This document shows positions 7,749-15,721 of a DNA stretch of 36,245 nt, piece by piece. The stretch lies in NCBI GenBank assembly GCA_946538425.1, contig CAMNGM010000007.1, positions 1 to 36,245 on the forward strand, read 5' to 3'. The notes beneath the pieces were generated by a model. It searched no databases, had not been told where the DNA came from, and saw nothing but the letters and a program-made list of their open reading frames with translations. Numbering within the stretch: the stretch's first letter is position 1; each line of letters opens with the position of its first letter. The stretch comes from an uncultured Bacteroidales bacterium (GTDB taxonomy: Bacteria > Bacteroidota > Bacteroidia > Bacteroidales > UBA932). The translations under genes were made by a program, and so were the position numbers.

Positions 7749-8963
7749 TCAGTCCGCGAAGAGGTCCCGCTCCGGAAGCTGGGCCGAAAAACGGGCGCGG
7801 AGGTTCTTGCAGAGGGCGCCGGTCTCGCGCGAGAAGCGGGAGCCCATCCAGGTGGACGTGTTGGAGATGAGGACCCAGGTCTCGCCGTCGGGGAAGGTTT
7901 TCACCAGGGCGGAGGTGCCGGAGAACGAGCCGGTCCGGGTCCATTCGCCCTCCACCGTGCAGTCCACCCAGCCCAGCGAGAAGATCTCGTCCGACAAGCG
8001 CGCGGTCATCTGGTACAGGGAGAAGGCGTTGATCTGGTCGGGCACGGCGGGGAGGCCGTCGATGGAGGCGACAAAGCGGGCGAGCTCCGGGGTGGAGCCG
8101 ATCCAGGCGCCGGCGCCGGACAGGCCGTGGATGTCGTTGCCGCCGTAGCAGCGCTCCACCTGGCCGCGCCCGTCGAAGGAGTTGATGGGCTTGGCCTCCT
8201 TGTGCATATAATAGCGCGTCTCGCCGGGGAAGCGGTCCTCGTAGAAGTTCCCGCCGATGTGGAAGTCCGTGCAGCCGGCCGCCCCCAGCACTTCGCGCCG
8301 GGTCCACGCCTCGTAGGTCTCGCCGGTGATCTTCTCGATGATCATCGACAGGAGCAGGTAGCCGAAGTTGGAGTATTCCTGGTCCGTCCCGGGCAGGTAG
8401 GCGAGGGGGCGGCGGAGAAGGTGGCGGGTGAGCTCCTCCTGGGTGGGGGCCTGGGATGTGCCGATGGCCCGCATCATCGAGGGCGTGGAGAACATCGGGT
8501 CGCCGCCCTTCTGGGTGAAGCCGGCCTGGTGCCGCAGGAGGTGCTCCACCGTGATGAGGTAGTAGTTGTCGTCGGTGATGTACCGGTCATAGCCGTCCAG
8601 GATGCCGAAAGGTCCGAAGACGGGGGTGTCCAGCACGAGCTTGCCCCGCTCCTGCAGTTTCATGATGCCCACGGCGGTGATGAGCTTGGAGACGGACGCC
8701 ATCCGCAGGAGGGTGCCCGGCGTCATCGGCCTGGACGCGTCCGCCCGGCCGTACCCGCGGGCGTACACGAGGGAGTCGTTCCGCATCACGGACAGGGAGA
8801 CGCCCCGGAGCGACCAGCGGGTCATGAAGCTGTCCACCACGGCGTCCATCGCCGGCAGGCGGGACAGGTCGTTGGTGATGCGGTCGTTGAGGCCCCGTCC
8901 CTGCGCGGCGGCGAGCCAGGGCAGGAACAAGGACAGGAGGAGTATGAGATTTCTCGACTTCAC
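7749..8963 (-). CDS. Exported class C beta-lactamase-like serine hydrolase
   Basis: Protein of 404 residues with an N-terminal signal peptide (hydrophobic core LILLLSLFLPWLAAA, cleavage near AAAQ). Penicillin-binding-protein-like serine hydrolase fold (Pfam beta-lactamase family): SxxK motif S90-V-S-K93 and a Tyr-Ser-Asn motif in QEYSNFGYLLLS (about residue 195). Family members include esterases, D-aminopeptidases and carboxypeptidase-like enzymes, so beta-lactam resistance should not be assumed. The start is GTG. The next in-frame Met is at residue 39 and would remove the signal peptide. The GTG and the N-region residues KSRN are encoded within a dispersed repeat (8947-8984). Last gene of the minus-strand run beginning at nrnA, 45 bases after the cytidylate-kinase-like gene. 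Confidence 0.88.
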   Translation of the reverse strand: MKSRNLILLLSLFLPWLAAAQGRGLNDRITNDLSRLPAMDAVVDSFMTRWSLRGVSLSVMRNDSLVYARGYGRADASRPMTPGTLLRMASVSKLITAVGIMKLQERGKLVLDTPVFGPFGILDGYDRYITDDNYYLITVEHLLRHQAGFTQKGGDPMFSTPSMMRAIGTSQAPTQEELTRHLLRRPLAYLPGTDQEYSNFGYLLLSMIIEKITGETYEAWTRREVLGAAGCTDFHIGGNFYEDRFPGETRYYMHKEAKPINSFDGRGQVERCYGGNDIHGLSGAGAWIGSTPELARFVASIDGLPAVPDQINAFSLYQMTARLSDEIFSLGWVDCTVEGEWTRTGSFSGTSALVKTFPDGETWVLISNTSTWMGSRFSRETGALCKNLRARFSAQLPERDLFAD

Positions 8964-8984
8964 TTCGTTCCGCTCGAAATGACA
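8947..8984 (-). repeat. Dispersed Bacteroidales repeat (GTCATTTCGAG...GTCGAGAAATCT), overlaps a CDS start
   Basis: On the minus strand the unit begins TGTCATTTCGAGCGG and ends AAGTCGAGAAATCT. A second copy with the same ends but a different core is at 26323-26364. Here the unit overlaps the first six codons of the serine hydrolase and supplies its GTG start. Confidence 0.75.
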
Positions 8985-9008
8985 AATAAGGTTCGTTCCG
9001 TAGGACAG

Positions 9009-9620
9009 CTACCGGATTTTGCCGGCGCGGCGGCCGAAGTCGATGATGCAGTCGGCGGTGCCGTCGATGCCCAGGATGGAGCTGTCGACGCACAGGTCGT
9101 AGTTGTCGGCCTTGCCCCAGGCGCCGAACGTGTAGAAATTGTAATAGGCCTCGCGGGTGCGGTCCTTGCGGCGCATCAGGGCCTCGGCCTCGTCCGGGTC
9201 CAGGCCCTCGTTCTGCACGAGGCGCTGGATGCGGAATTCCATCGGCGCGCAGACGAACACGTCCAGGCAGTCCAGGTCGCGGAGGATGTAGTCGGCGCAG
9301 CGGCCCACGATGATGGCGTCGCCCTTCTCGGCGATGCTCCGGATGATCTCGCTCTGGATCTTGAACAGCATGTCGTCATTGACATAGCCCGTTTCCCCGA
9401 AGCCGAGACGGCCGGAGGAGAAGAAGCTGGACATCGAGAACAGGCTTTTGCGCTGCTCGCCGCCCTCGAAGACGCTCTTCGAGTAGCCGTTTTCCTCGGC
9501 GGCCTTCGAGATGAGCTCGTTGTCATAGACGGGGATGCCGAGTTTCTTGCCGACGGCCTGGGCGACGTATCCGCCGCCGCTGCCGAACTGTCTGCCTACG
9601 TTGATGATCGTGTTTGCCAT
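9009..9620 (-). CDS. Cytidylate kinase-like P-loop protein
   Basis: Protein of 203 residues. The N-terminus IINVGRQFGSGGG resembles the glycine-rich loop of the cytidylate-kinase-like family (Pfam Cytidylate_kin2), followed by GIPVYDNELI and an IIVGRCADYIL segment typical of that family. True Cmk phosphorylates CMP; members of this second family are common in Bacteroidota and gut anaerobes, and their physiological substrate is unclear. The start lies 1 base after the MATE stop, indicating translational linkage. The downstream serine hydrolase is separated by a repeat unit. Confidence 0.85.
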   Translation of the reverse strand: MANTIINVGRQFGSGGGYVAQAVGKKLGIPVYDNELISKAAEENGYSKSVFEGGEQRKSLFSMSSFFSSGRLGFGETGYVNDDMLFKIQSEIIRSIAEKGDAIIVGRCADYILRDLDCLDVFVCAPMEFRIQRLVQNEGLDPDEAEALMRRKDRTREAYYNFYTFGAWGKADNYDLCVDSSILGIDGTADCIIDFGRRAGKIR

Positions 9621-9621
9621 G

Positions 9622-11019
9622 CTAAATCTTGCTTCCGAGGATGGCCGGGTCGTCTCCGTCCTTGAGCCGTCCGAGATTCCTCAGGAGGCCGACGGCGAAA
9701 AAGGCCGTGACGATGGCGGCGATGGTGTCCGAGATCGGGAAACTGTACCACACGCCGGTCTCGGACTCCAGCAGCGGGGGCAGGATGTAGATGCACGGCA
9801 GCAGGAACAGCAGCTGCCGCGACAGGGACAGGAAGATGGACTTGTTCACCATGCCGAGGCACTGGAACAGGTTCGTGGTGACCATCTGGAACCCGACGAT
9901 CGGGAAGGCGAGGTTCATCATCCGCAGGCCCCGCGCCGCCATGTCGTGCAGGACGGGATCCGGGGTGAAGATGCTCACGGTGAGGCCGGGGACCGCCTCG
10001 GAGATGAAGAAGCCCAGCAGGCACACGAGGGTGGCCCAGCCGGCCGTCTTCACGTACACCTCGCGGACGCGGGCGAACTGCCGGGCGCCGTAGTTGTAGC
10101 CGGCGATGGGCTGCATCCCCTGGTTGAAGCCCATGATGATCATCACGAACAGGAAGCTGATCCGGTTCACGATGCCGTAGGCGCCGAGGGCGAGGTCGCC
10201 GCCCCACTTGACGAGCTGCTGGTTGATGAACAGCACGACGATGCAGCTGGCGAGGTTCATCAGGAACGGGCCCATGCCGATGGCGAGGGAGTCCTTGGCG
10301 ATGCGCCAGTCGATCCGGAAGATCTTCCGGCTGCGGGGGAGGTGGAGGAACTTGTCCTGGTCCAGGAAGAACCACATCGTGTAACAGAGGGACATGAACT
10401 GGCACAGCACGGTGGCGAGCGCCGCTCCCCGGATGCCCATTCCCAGCGTGAAGATGAAGATCGGGTCCAGGATGGCGTTGGAAATGACCGTGAACAGGGT
10501 GAGGCCCATGGCGATCTTGGGATTTCCGGAGGACCGGATGACACTGTTCAGGCCGAAGTACAGGTGCGTGACCGCGTTGCCGATGGCGATGACCGTCATG
10601 TACTGCCGGGCGAAGGGGAGGGTGGCCTCGGTGGCGCCGAAAAAGCGCAGGATCGGGTCCATCCACATCAGCGAGACGAACGTGAAGACCAGGCCGGTGA
10701 TGATGTTCAGGGTGACCTCGTTGGAGAGGACCTTGTTGGCGACCGCGTAGTTCTTCTGGCCCAGCAGGACGGAAATCATCGTCGCGGCGCCCACGCCCAC
10801 CAGGGTGCCGAACGCCGTGGAGATGTTCATCAGGGGGAAGGTGACCGCGAGGCCGGAGATCGCCAGCGAGCCCACGTCGGCGATGTGCCCGATGTAGATG
10901 CTGTCCACCATATTATAAAGCGAGGACGCCGTCATCGCGATGATGCCGGGGACTGCGTACTGGCGGATCAGCTGGTTGACGGGCTTGACGCCCAGTTCGG
11001 TCGGGATGCTGCCTGCCAT
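9622..11019 (-). CDS. MATE-family multidrug/toxin exporter
   Basis: Protein of 465 residues with about 12 hydrophobic segments in two halves, as in the MATE (MatE) family of cation-coupled exporters of the inner membrane. Recognisable segments include MTASSLYNMVDSIYIGHI near the N-terminus and GFNQGMQPIAGYNYGA in the second half, where the family repeats its GxxQ signature. Length is normal. It follows the double-FKBP lipoprotein with a 3-base gap and precedes the cytidylate-kinase-like gene with a 1-base gap, so it is internal to the operon. The substrate cannot be predicted. Confidence 0.93.
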   Translation of the reverse strand: MAGSIPTELGVKPVNQLIRQYAVPGIIAMTASSLYNMVDSIYIGHIADVGSLAISGLAVTFPLMNISTAFGTLVGVGAATMISVLLGQKNYAVANKVLSNEVTLNIITGLVFTFVSLMWMDPILRFFGATEATLPFARQYMTVIAIGNAVTHLYFGLNSVIRSSGNPKIAMGLTLFTVISNAILDPIFIFTLGMGIRGAALATVLCQFMSLCYTMWFFLDQDKFLHLPRSRKIFRIDWRIAKDSLAIGMGPFLMNLASCIVVLFINQQLVKWGGDLALGAYGIVNRISFLFVMIIMGFNQGMQPIAGYNYGARQFARVREVYVKTAGWATLVCLLGFFISEAVPGLTVSIFTPDPVLHDMAARGLRMMNLAFPIVGFQMVTTNLFQCLGMVNKSIFLSLSRQLLFLLPCIYILPPLLESETGVWYSFPISDTIAAIVTAFFAVGLLRNLGRLKDGDDPAILGSKI

Positions 11020-11022
11020 AGG

Positions 11023-12045
11023 CTAGGGTTCGGGGACCAGTTCGATGTCAAACTGCAGCGCGGCGTAGCCCGGGATCAGGCTTCCGGAGCCGGAACTGCC
11101 GTAGCCGAGGTTGTAGCCGAAGCAGAAGGAGGCCTTCTCGCCGGCGTGCATGGCGTGAAGGCCGTGCGCGAATCCGCCCACCGTGGTGTTGCCGTTCAGC
11201 TTGATCTCCGTGGGCTTCTCGGCCCAGGAGACCGGAACGGGGGCGTAGGTCTTGGACGGATTGTAGATGTGGTGCACCTTGGCGGTGTCCGCGATGGTGG
11301 TGTCGAACACCTGTCCGTCGGAGATGCGGCGGCCGGTGTAGTTGATGTATACGGTGGTGTCGTTGGGCATCTCGACGGGGTCGACGTCGAAATGCGTGAA
11401 GGACTTGAAGAACACCGCGGCGGTGGAGAGGGTGTCGGTCACGTTCCATTTCCGGGATGCGTACTCCTTCATCTGCCGGAACTCGTAGTCGTGGAGGCTC
11501 TCGGTCTGGTCCAGGAACTTGATGGTGTAGATGGTGGCGGGGACGTCGGTCGCGGTCTCCAGGTACTCGTCCAGGGTGTCGTACCGGCTGTAGGTCATCA
11601 TCCAGGAGGGCACGATGGCCGTGCGGACGCCACCCTGCCGCATCCCGTCCAGCAGGGCGTCCAGGCCGGCGTAGCTCGCGTCTTTCCCGGTCAGCACGAC
11701 CTGGGGGCCGTAATACCCCGTGCGGGTCCAGGTGCCCAGCTGCTTGGCCCACTGCTCGTCCGAATTGTAGGTGACGGTTCCGTCCAGTTCCCGCATCGTA
11801 TAGGTCAGGAAGTTGACCGGCAGGTTCTCGCGCCATTCCAGCCCGGTGCCGGGCGTGTCTTCGATGATGTAGATGCCGTCCTTTTCCACGGCGTCGGGAT
11901 AGTGGATGGCGCGCCAGGCGTCGAACTGGCGCTTGAGGGCGACGTTGGCTCCTTCGCTGACGTTCTTGTTGCAGGAAACTGCCAGGAGAACGGCGACTGC
12001 GGGCAGGAGGGCGAGTCTAGGGAGGATATGGTTCATGGTTTTCAT
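11023..12045 (-). CDS. Lipoprotein with two FKBP-type peptidyl-prolyl isomerase domains
   Basis: Protein of 340 residues. Signal peptide with lipobox LAVSC (Cys25), then a degenerate FKBP-like domain (about 70-190) and a better conserved one (about 230-338). The latter has INYTGRRISDGQVFDTT, VGGFAHGLHAMHAGEKA and SLIPGYAALQFDIEL, the standard FKBP core. Expected role: cell-envelope protein folding, catalysing proline cis-trans isomerisation. The start ATG at 12045 is 1 base after the upstream FKBP gene's stop; an in-frame ATG at 12036 is an alternative that leaves the lipobox intact. Similar tandem FKBP lipoproteins, some named GldI-like, are widespread in Bacteroidota; gliding genes are not seen here. 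Confidence 0.88.
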   Translation of the reverse strand: MKTMNHILPRLALLPAVAVLLAVSCNKNVSEGANVALKRQFDAWRAIHYPDAVEKDGIYIIEDTPGTGLEWRENLPVNFLTYTMRELDGTVTYNSDEQWAKQLGTWTRTGYYGPQVVLTGKDASYAGLDALLDGMRQGGVRTAIVPSWMMTYSRYDTLDEYLETATDVPATIYTIKFLDQTESLHDYEFRQMKEYASRKWNVTDTLSTAAVFFKSFTHFDVDPVEMPNDTTVYINYTGRRISDGQVFDTTIADTAKVHHIYNPSKTYAPVPVSWAEKPTEIKLNGNTTVGGFAHGLHAMHAGEKASFCFGYNLGYGSSGSGSLIPGYAALQFDIELVPEP

Positions 12046-12046
12046 C

Positions 12047-12625
12047 TTAATCGTTGGAAATGCTGTTCACCCAAATGTGGTAGACCAGGGCTGACCTTGC
12101 AGGAATCGTGCCTTGCGGCTTGGACCCGTAGGCATATTTGCCGGAAAAGAGGACATAGCACTCGTCCTGGTTCCGGACGCCTTCCAGGCCGCGCTGCAGA
12201 CCCTCCAGGAGCTGGTCGTCCAGCACGAGGGTCCGGATGTGGAAGGCCGTCGTGTCGGAGATGGACCAGCCGGCCGCGTCGGCCGTGCGCCGGTGGTTGG
12301 TGGCGAACAGGTTGGAGGCGCTGACGCTGGATCCGGTGAGGGTGTAGCCGGCGTAGTAGAAGGACACCGTGCCGCCGGCGCGCAGGGTGTCGGCCATCAG
12401 GCCTTCCCGGCTGAGCGTGTCGTGCAGGACGACGCGGACCACGCCGTCCTTGTAGGTGACGGTGGCGGTTTCGTCGGCCTTGAGCTGGGCGCTCACGAAG
12501 CCGGCGATGTTGGTCTCCTGCCTGTCGTAGGCGAGCTGGACCGCCTCCTTGTTGCAGGCAGGGAGGAGTCCGGCGGCGAGCGCGAGGACCAGGGCCGGGA
12601 TCAGGATGCGGGTGCTCTTTTTCAT
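12047..12625 (-). CDS. FKBP-like peptidyl-prolyl isomerase lipoprotein
   Basis: Protein of 192 residues. Signal peptide with lipobox LLPAC (Cys24), followed by a single FKBP-like domain. The family pattern is recognisable but weak (VSFYYAGYTLTG, LEGLQRGLEGVRNQDECYVLFSGKYAYGS, PARSALVYHIWV), so isomerase activity is uncertain. The ATG overlaps the nrnA stop codon as ATGA, showing translational coupling, and the next gene (double FKBP) starts 1 base after this stop. The pair probably arose by duplication. Confidence 0.85.
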   Translation of the reverse strand: MKKSTRILIPALVLALAAGLLPACNKEAVQLAYDRQETNIAGFVSAQLKADETATVTYKDGVVRVVLHDTLSREGLMADTLRAGGTVSFYYAGYTLTGSSVSASNLFATNHRRTADAAGWSISDTTAFHIRTLVLDDQLLEGLQRGLEGVRNQDECYVLFSGKYAYGSKPQGTIPARSALVYHIWVNSISND

Positions 12626-13662
12626 AGAAGGCAGTCTCGGGATACTTGTTCAAGGTAGGCGGCGGCGGCTTCGGGGCCGGGGATGTCGGCGGGCCACCCC
12701 AGCTTGCCGCCGGAGGCGTTCTCGTGGCCGCCCCCGTGGAAGCGGGCCACGGCGCAATCCCGCGCCGACCAGCCCTTCTTGGAGCGGATGGACACGCGGT
12801 AATGGTCCTTCTCCTGCTTGAGGAGGATGCTCATCTTCACCCGGTCGATGGACAGGGGGATGTTCACCAGCCCTTCCGTCTCGCCCTCCTGCACGCCGAA
12901 ACGGTCCAGGATGTCCCGGGTGGCGATGATGTAGGCGAGGCCTTCCGGGGTGATCCGCAGGACCTCGTGCTGGAGGTAGCCCATCACCCGGACCCGGTTC
13001 TCGCGGTAGCGGTTGTACAGGTCCGACAGGACGGCGTCGCGGTCCACGCCGGCGGCGATGAGGTCCGCGGCCATCCGGAAGGTGCCGGGGTAGACGGAGT
13101 TCGAGAAGTTGTTCGTGTCGGTGGTCATCCCGGTCAGCAGGGCGCGGGCCGCGTCGGCGGGCAGCCGCCGGGCGTCTCCGCCGATGTCCGGGAGTTCCAG
13201 CAGGACGTAGTACAGCAGCTCCGACGCGGAAGAGACGTCCGGGGTGGAGAACACCACCCGGAAGCGGTCCGCTTCGGGACCGACGTGATGGTCGACGAGC
13301 GCTTTCGGGGCGGGGGAGGCTTCGAAGGCCTCCTGCAGGCCCTCCGTGCGGGAGAAGCCGTTGGCATCCAGCAGGATGACCAGGTCGCTTGCCGCGATGC
13401 GGTCCAGGCAGGCCTTTGGCTCCGCGTCGTGGCACAGCAGCGGGACGCTGTCCGGGACGATGAAGCGGACCGTGGCGGCGGGGGAGTCGGGGAGGACGGC
13501 GACGGCGTCCTTCCCCCGGCGCTCCCGCAGGTATGCGACGAGGGCGGACACGCTGCCCAGCGCATCCCCGTCGGGGTGCGTATGGGCCGTGACCGTCACC
13601 GTGCCGCAGCTGTCCAGCAGCGCGTCCAGCGTCCGGATGCTTTCCGTTTCGATTCCGTACAA
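12622..13662 (-). CDS. nrnA: NrnA-type DHH phosphoesterase (nanoRNase / pAp phosphatase)
   Basis: About 346 residues from the chosen start. DHH family motifs: HTHPDGDALGS near residue 30, LLDAN, LVDHHVG, and the DHHA1 glycine-rich HGGGHENASGG near the C-terminus. NrnA enzymes degrade 2-5 nucleotide RNAs and dephosphorylate pAp in the cytoplasm. Start: the frame opens with ATG at 13695, but a -7 box TATTTTTG (13685-13692) lies inside its first codons, so transcription should begin near 13680. TTG at 13662, giving the normal short N-terminus before the first motif, is the better candidate; the start remains uncertain by 11 codons. First gene of the minus-strand operon. Confidence 0.9.
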   Translation of the reverse strand: MYGIETESIRTLDALLDSCGTVTVTAHTHPDGDALGSVSALVAYLRERRGKDAVAVLPDSPAATVRFIVPDSVPLLCHDAEPKACLDRIAASDLVILLDANGFSRTEGLQEAFEASPAPKALVDHHVGPEADRFRVVFSTPDVSSASELLYYVLLELPDIGGDARRLPADAARALLTGMTTDTNNFSNSVYPGTFRMAADLIAAGVDRDAVLSDLYNRYRENRVRVMGYLQHEVLRITPEGLAYIIATRDILDRFGVQEGETEGLVNIPLSIDRVKMSILLKQEKDHYRVSIRSKKGWSARDCAVARFHGGGHENASGGKLGWPADIPGPEAAAAYLEQVSRDCLL

Positions 13663-13684
13663 AGCAATCTGTTCTTTTGCGATG

Positions 13685-13692
13685 CAAAAATA
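13685..13692 (-). promoter_or_regulatory. -7 box (TATTTTTG) of the nrnA operon
   Basis: The minus strand reads TTTTGTATTTTTGCATC. It is divergent from the promoter of the 13768 gene. Its position inside the longest nrnA reading frame argues for the downstream TTG start. Confidence 0.55.
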
Positions 13693-13701
13693 CAAAATAT
13701 A

Positions 13702-13732
13702 TTGCTTTTCATAAATGATTTTTATAACTTTG
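13702..13732 (+). promoter_or_regulatory. Promoter (-33 TTG, -7 TAACTTTG) of the 13768 gene
   Basis: TTG (13702-13704) is followed by exactly 20 bases and TAACTTTG (13725-13732). The ATG at 13768 lies 35 bases further, preceded by an A-rich leader. Confidence 0.7.
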
Positions 13733-13767
13733 TCGGAACTTTGGACAAATTATAAAACACTGAAATA

Positions 13768-14475
13768 ATGAACAAGATTGTCAAAATCCTCGTCGAGATC
13801 CTCCTCGCGCTGGTCGCTGTCGGTTGTGTCTATGGCATTTACCGCAGCATCATGAAGCCGGTTAACTTCAACAAGGAAAAGGCCCGCAGGCAGGAAGTCG
13901 CCGTCCAGCGCCTCAAGGACATCCGCACCCTCGAGGTCGCTTTCAAGGGTGTCAACAACCGCTACACGGCGGACATCGACTCCCTGATCAACTTCTACAA
14001 CACCGGCAAGATGGACATCATCATGCAGGTCGGTTCCAACGACGACTCCCTCGCCGTCGAGAACACCAACCGCTACAAGAACGACCGGAATTTCAAGAAG
14101 CTCAGCAAGGAGGAACAGAACGCGAAGTTCATGGAACTCTACCGCAAGGGTGAGAAGCTCGTGTTCTCCGTCAGCACCCCGATCGCGGTGAAGGACACTC
14201 TGTTCAACAACCGTCCCGACTTCTGCGTCGACTCCCTCAAGTACATCCCGTTCTCCGGCAAGATGCCCGTCGAGACCGATGCGATCGTGAAGACCGTCTC
14301 CGGTGTCCAGGTGCCGCTGTTCGAGGCCCGTATGCCTTGGAAGGCCCTCCTCAAGGGAATGGACAACCAGCTCCGCATCAACCTCGACGCCGAATGCGAG
14401 GACCAGAACCGCTACACCGGCCTGCAGGTCGGCTCCGTCAACCAGCCGAACAACAACGCCGGTAACTGGGAGTAG
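13768..14475 (+). CDS. Membrane-anchored protein of unknown function
   Basis: Protein of 235 residues. One transmembrane segment near the N-terminus (about 7-25, ILVEILLALVAVGCVYGIYR) is followed by a charged, soluble remainder with many Lys, Asp and Asn residues, so the bulk is probably periplasmic. A helical stretch at 35-60 (KEKARRQEVAVQRLKDIRTL) could form a coiled coil. I do not recognise a named family; proteins of this layout precede DUF3822 and rsmD in Bacteroidales. It has its own promoter. A strong hairpin lies just after it, inside the start of the next gene. Codon use resembles the neighbours. Confidence 0.8.
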   Translation: MNKIVKILVEILLALVAVGCVYGIYRSIMKPVNFNKEKARRQEVAVQRLKDIRTLEVAFKGVNNRYTADIDSLINFYNTGKMDIIMQVGSNDDSLAVENTNRYKNDRNFKKLSKEEQNAKFMELYRKGEKLVFSVSTPIAVKDTLFNNRPDFCVDSLKYIPFSGKMPVETDAIVKTVSGVQVPLFEARMPWKALLKGMDNQLRINLDAECEDQNRYTGLQVGSVNQPNNNAGNWE

Positions 14476-14484
14476 TCTTCCGCG

Positions 14485-15174
14485 ATGGACAGTCCGCGCA
14501 CAACGACTTCAGGAATATCCATTCAAGTCTCCTTGAGTGGATATTCTTTTAAGGTACGGGAGGGTGGAGAAGTCCGCGCTTCCGCCTGGCTCAGCGCGGA
14601 CCGCCTCTTCACCACGCCGGAGTTCCAGCGCCGGTACGACGAGGTGGACATCTCCCTCCTCACGCCCAAGTGCACCCTCGTCCCGGAATCCTTTTTCCGG
14701 CCCGAGGCGGTGCGGACCCTGCTGTCCGACGTGGTGGCCCTCGAGCCGTCCGATGCCACGGGCTATGTCCGTATTCCCGAGCTCGGGGCCGTCCTGCTGT
14801 TCTCCAACTCCATCGGCGAGTCCCTGTCCAAGGTCCTCTCCCAGACGGTCCTGACGGCCTCCGGCGCGTCGGCCCCCGTCCTTCCGGAGATGTACTACAT
14901 CCTCAAGGCGCTGCCCGCCTGCGAGGACTACAACAAGGTCGTGGCCTCCTACCGGGACGGCTGGCTGCATCTGTCCGTCGCGCAGGGCCGCAGCCTGCAG
15001 CTCGCGAACGTGTACGCCGCGCCCGACTTCACCACGGCCGAGTATTTCCTGTTCCTCGCCCTGAAGCGCCTCCAGCTCAATCCGGAAGTCACGACCGTCT
15101 GTTTCCGGACCCCCCTGACGCCCGAGGCGGAGCTTTCCCTGTACCGCTATTTCAAGGCGGTCGTCGAACTATGA
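14485..15174 (+). CDS. DUF3822 family protein
   Basis: Protein of 229 residues belonging, as far as I can judge, to the Bacteroidota-specific DUF3822 family. The N-terminal strand ISIQVSLSGYSF and C-terminal TAEYFLFLALKRLQLNPE are typical. The fold resembles an actin-like/ASKHA ATPase remnant, but the function is unknown. Its stop overlaps the rsmD start as ATGA, so the two are translationally coupled; the conserved pairing with rsmD suggests a link to ribosome maturation (inference). The first codons contain a terminator-like hairpin (14511-14550). Confidence 0.8.
   Translation: MDSPRTTTSGISIQVSLSGYSFKVREGGEVRASAWLSADRLFTTPEFQRRYDEVDISLLTPKCTLVPESFFRPEAVRTLLSDVVALEPSDATGYVRIPELGAVLLFSNSIGESLSKVLSQTVLTASGASAPVLPEMYYILKALPACEDYNKVVASYRDGWLHLSVAQGRSLQLANVYAAPDFTTAEYFLFLALKRLQLNPEVTTVCFRTPLTPEAELSLYRYFKAVVEL
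14511..14550 (+). terminator. Terminator-like hairpin inside the first codons of the DUF3822 gene
   Basis: GAATATCCATTCAAG (14513-14527) pairs with CTTGAGTGGATATTC (14532-14546) around a TCTC loop: 15 bp with a single G-T mismatch, extendable by two more pairs, followed by TTTT. It is AT-rich in a GC-rich gene. It could end most transcription of the upstream gene, acting as an attenuator for DUF3822-rsmD. The short U-run makes this uncertain. Confidence 0.45.
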
Positions 15175-15713
15175 GGATCATCGGTGGACGCCTGAAAGGG
15201 AAGACCATCCTGCCGCCGGCGGGATACAAGGCGCGCCCGACCACGGACTTCGCCCGCGAGGGCCTGTTCAACGTCCTGGACAACGAATACGAATTCAAGG
15301 ACCTCAAGGTGCTGGACCTCTTCGGAGGGACCGGCGCCATTTCGTTCGAGTTCGCCTCCCGGGGCGCCGCGCGCGTGTACTGCGTGGAGATGGCGCGCGA
15401 GAACGCCTCGTTCATCAAGACCGAGGCGCAGCGCCTGGGCCTTGCGAACGTGACGATGGTCCGGGACAACGTCTTCGACTTCCTCCCCATCTGCCGGGAG
15501 AAGTTCGACATCATCTTTGCGGATCCGCCCTATGCCCTGGAGAACCTGGAATCCATCCCGGACCGGGTCTTCGCGCAGGATATCCTCCATCCCGGCTGCT
15601 ACTTCATCCTGGAGCACGGCGGGGAGCACTCCTTCCGGGAGCACCCCCGCTTCAAGAAGGAGAAGGTGTACGGCCGGGTGCATTTCACGTTTTTCGAACA
15701 ACCGGAAGCTTAG
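15171..15713 (+). CDS. rsmD: 16S rRNA (guanine966-N2)-methyltransferase RsmD
   Basis: Protein of 180 residues, the usual length. SAM-dependent methyltransferase that modifies G966 of 16S rRNA in the assembled small subunit. Motifs: MRIIGGRLKGKTI start and ARPTTDFAREGLFNVL (family signature), SAM-binding VLDLFGGTGAISFE, and catalytic ADPPYAL (D/N-PPY). The start overlaps the DUF3822 stop (ATGA), so translation is coupled. cstA follows after 8 bases. Confidence 0.93.
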   Translation: MRIIGGRLKGKTILPPAGYKARPTTDFAREGLFNVLDNEYEFKDLKVLDLFGGTGAISFEFASRGAARVYCVEMARENASFIKTEAQRLGLANVTMVRDNVFDFLPICREKFDIIFADPPYALENLESIPDRVFAQDILHPGCYFILEHGGEHSFREHPRFKKEKVYGRVHFTFFEQPEA

Positions 15714-15721
15714 CAAAGACT

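Noticed and set aside
7749..8963. Serine hydrolase as an antibiotic-resistance beta-lactamase
   Set aside because: Shares only the general fold motifs; such proteins are mostly esterases or peptidases, and no resistance context is present.
9535..12324. Plus-strand open frame of 929 codons opposite MATE and FKBP genes
   Set aside because: Spans three real genes in reverse, with Glu/Gly/Asp/His-rich shadow composition.
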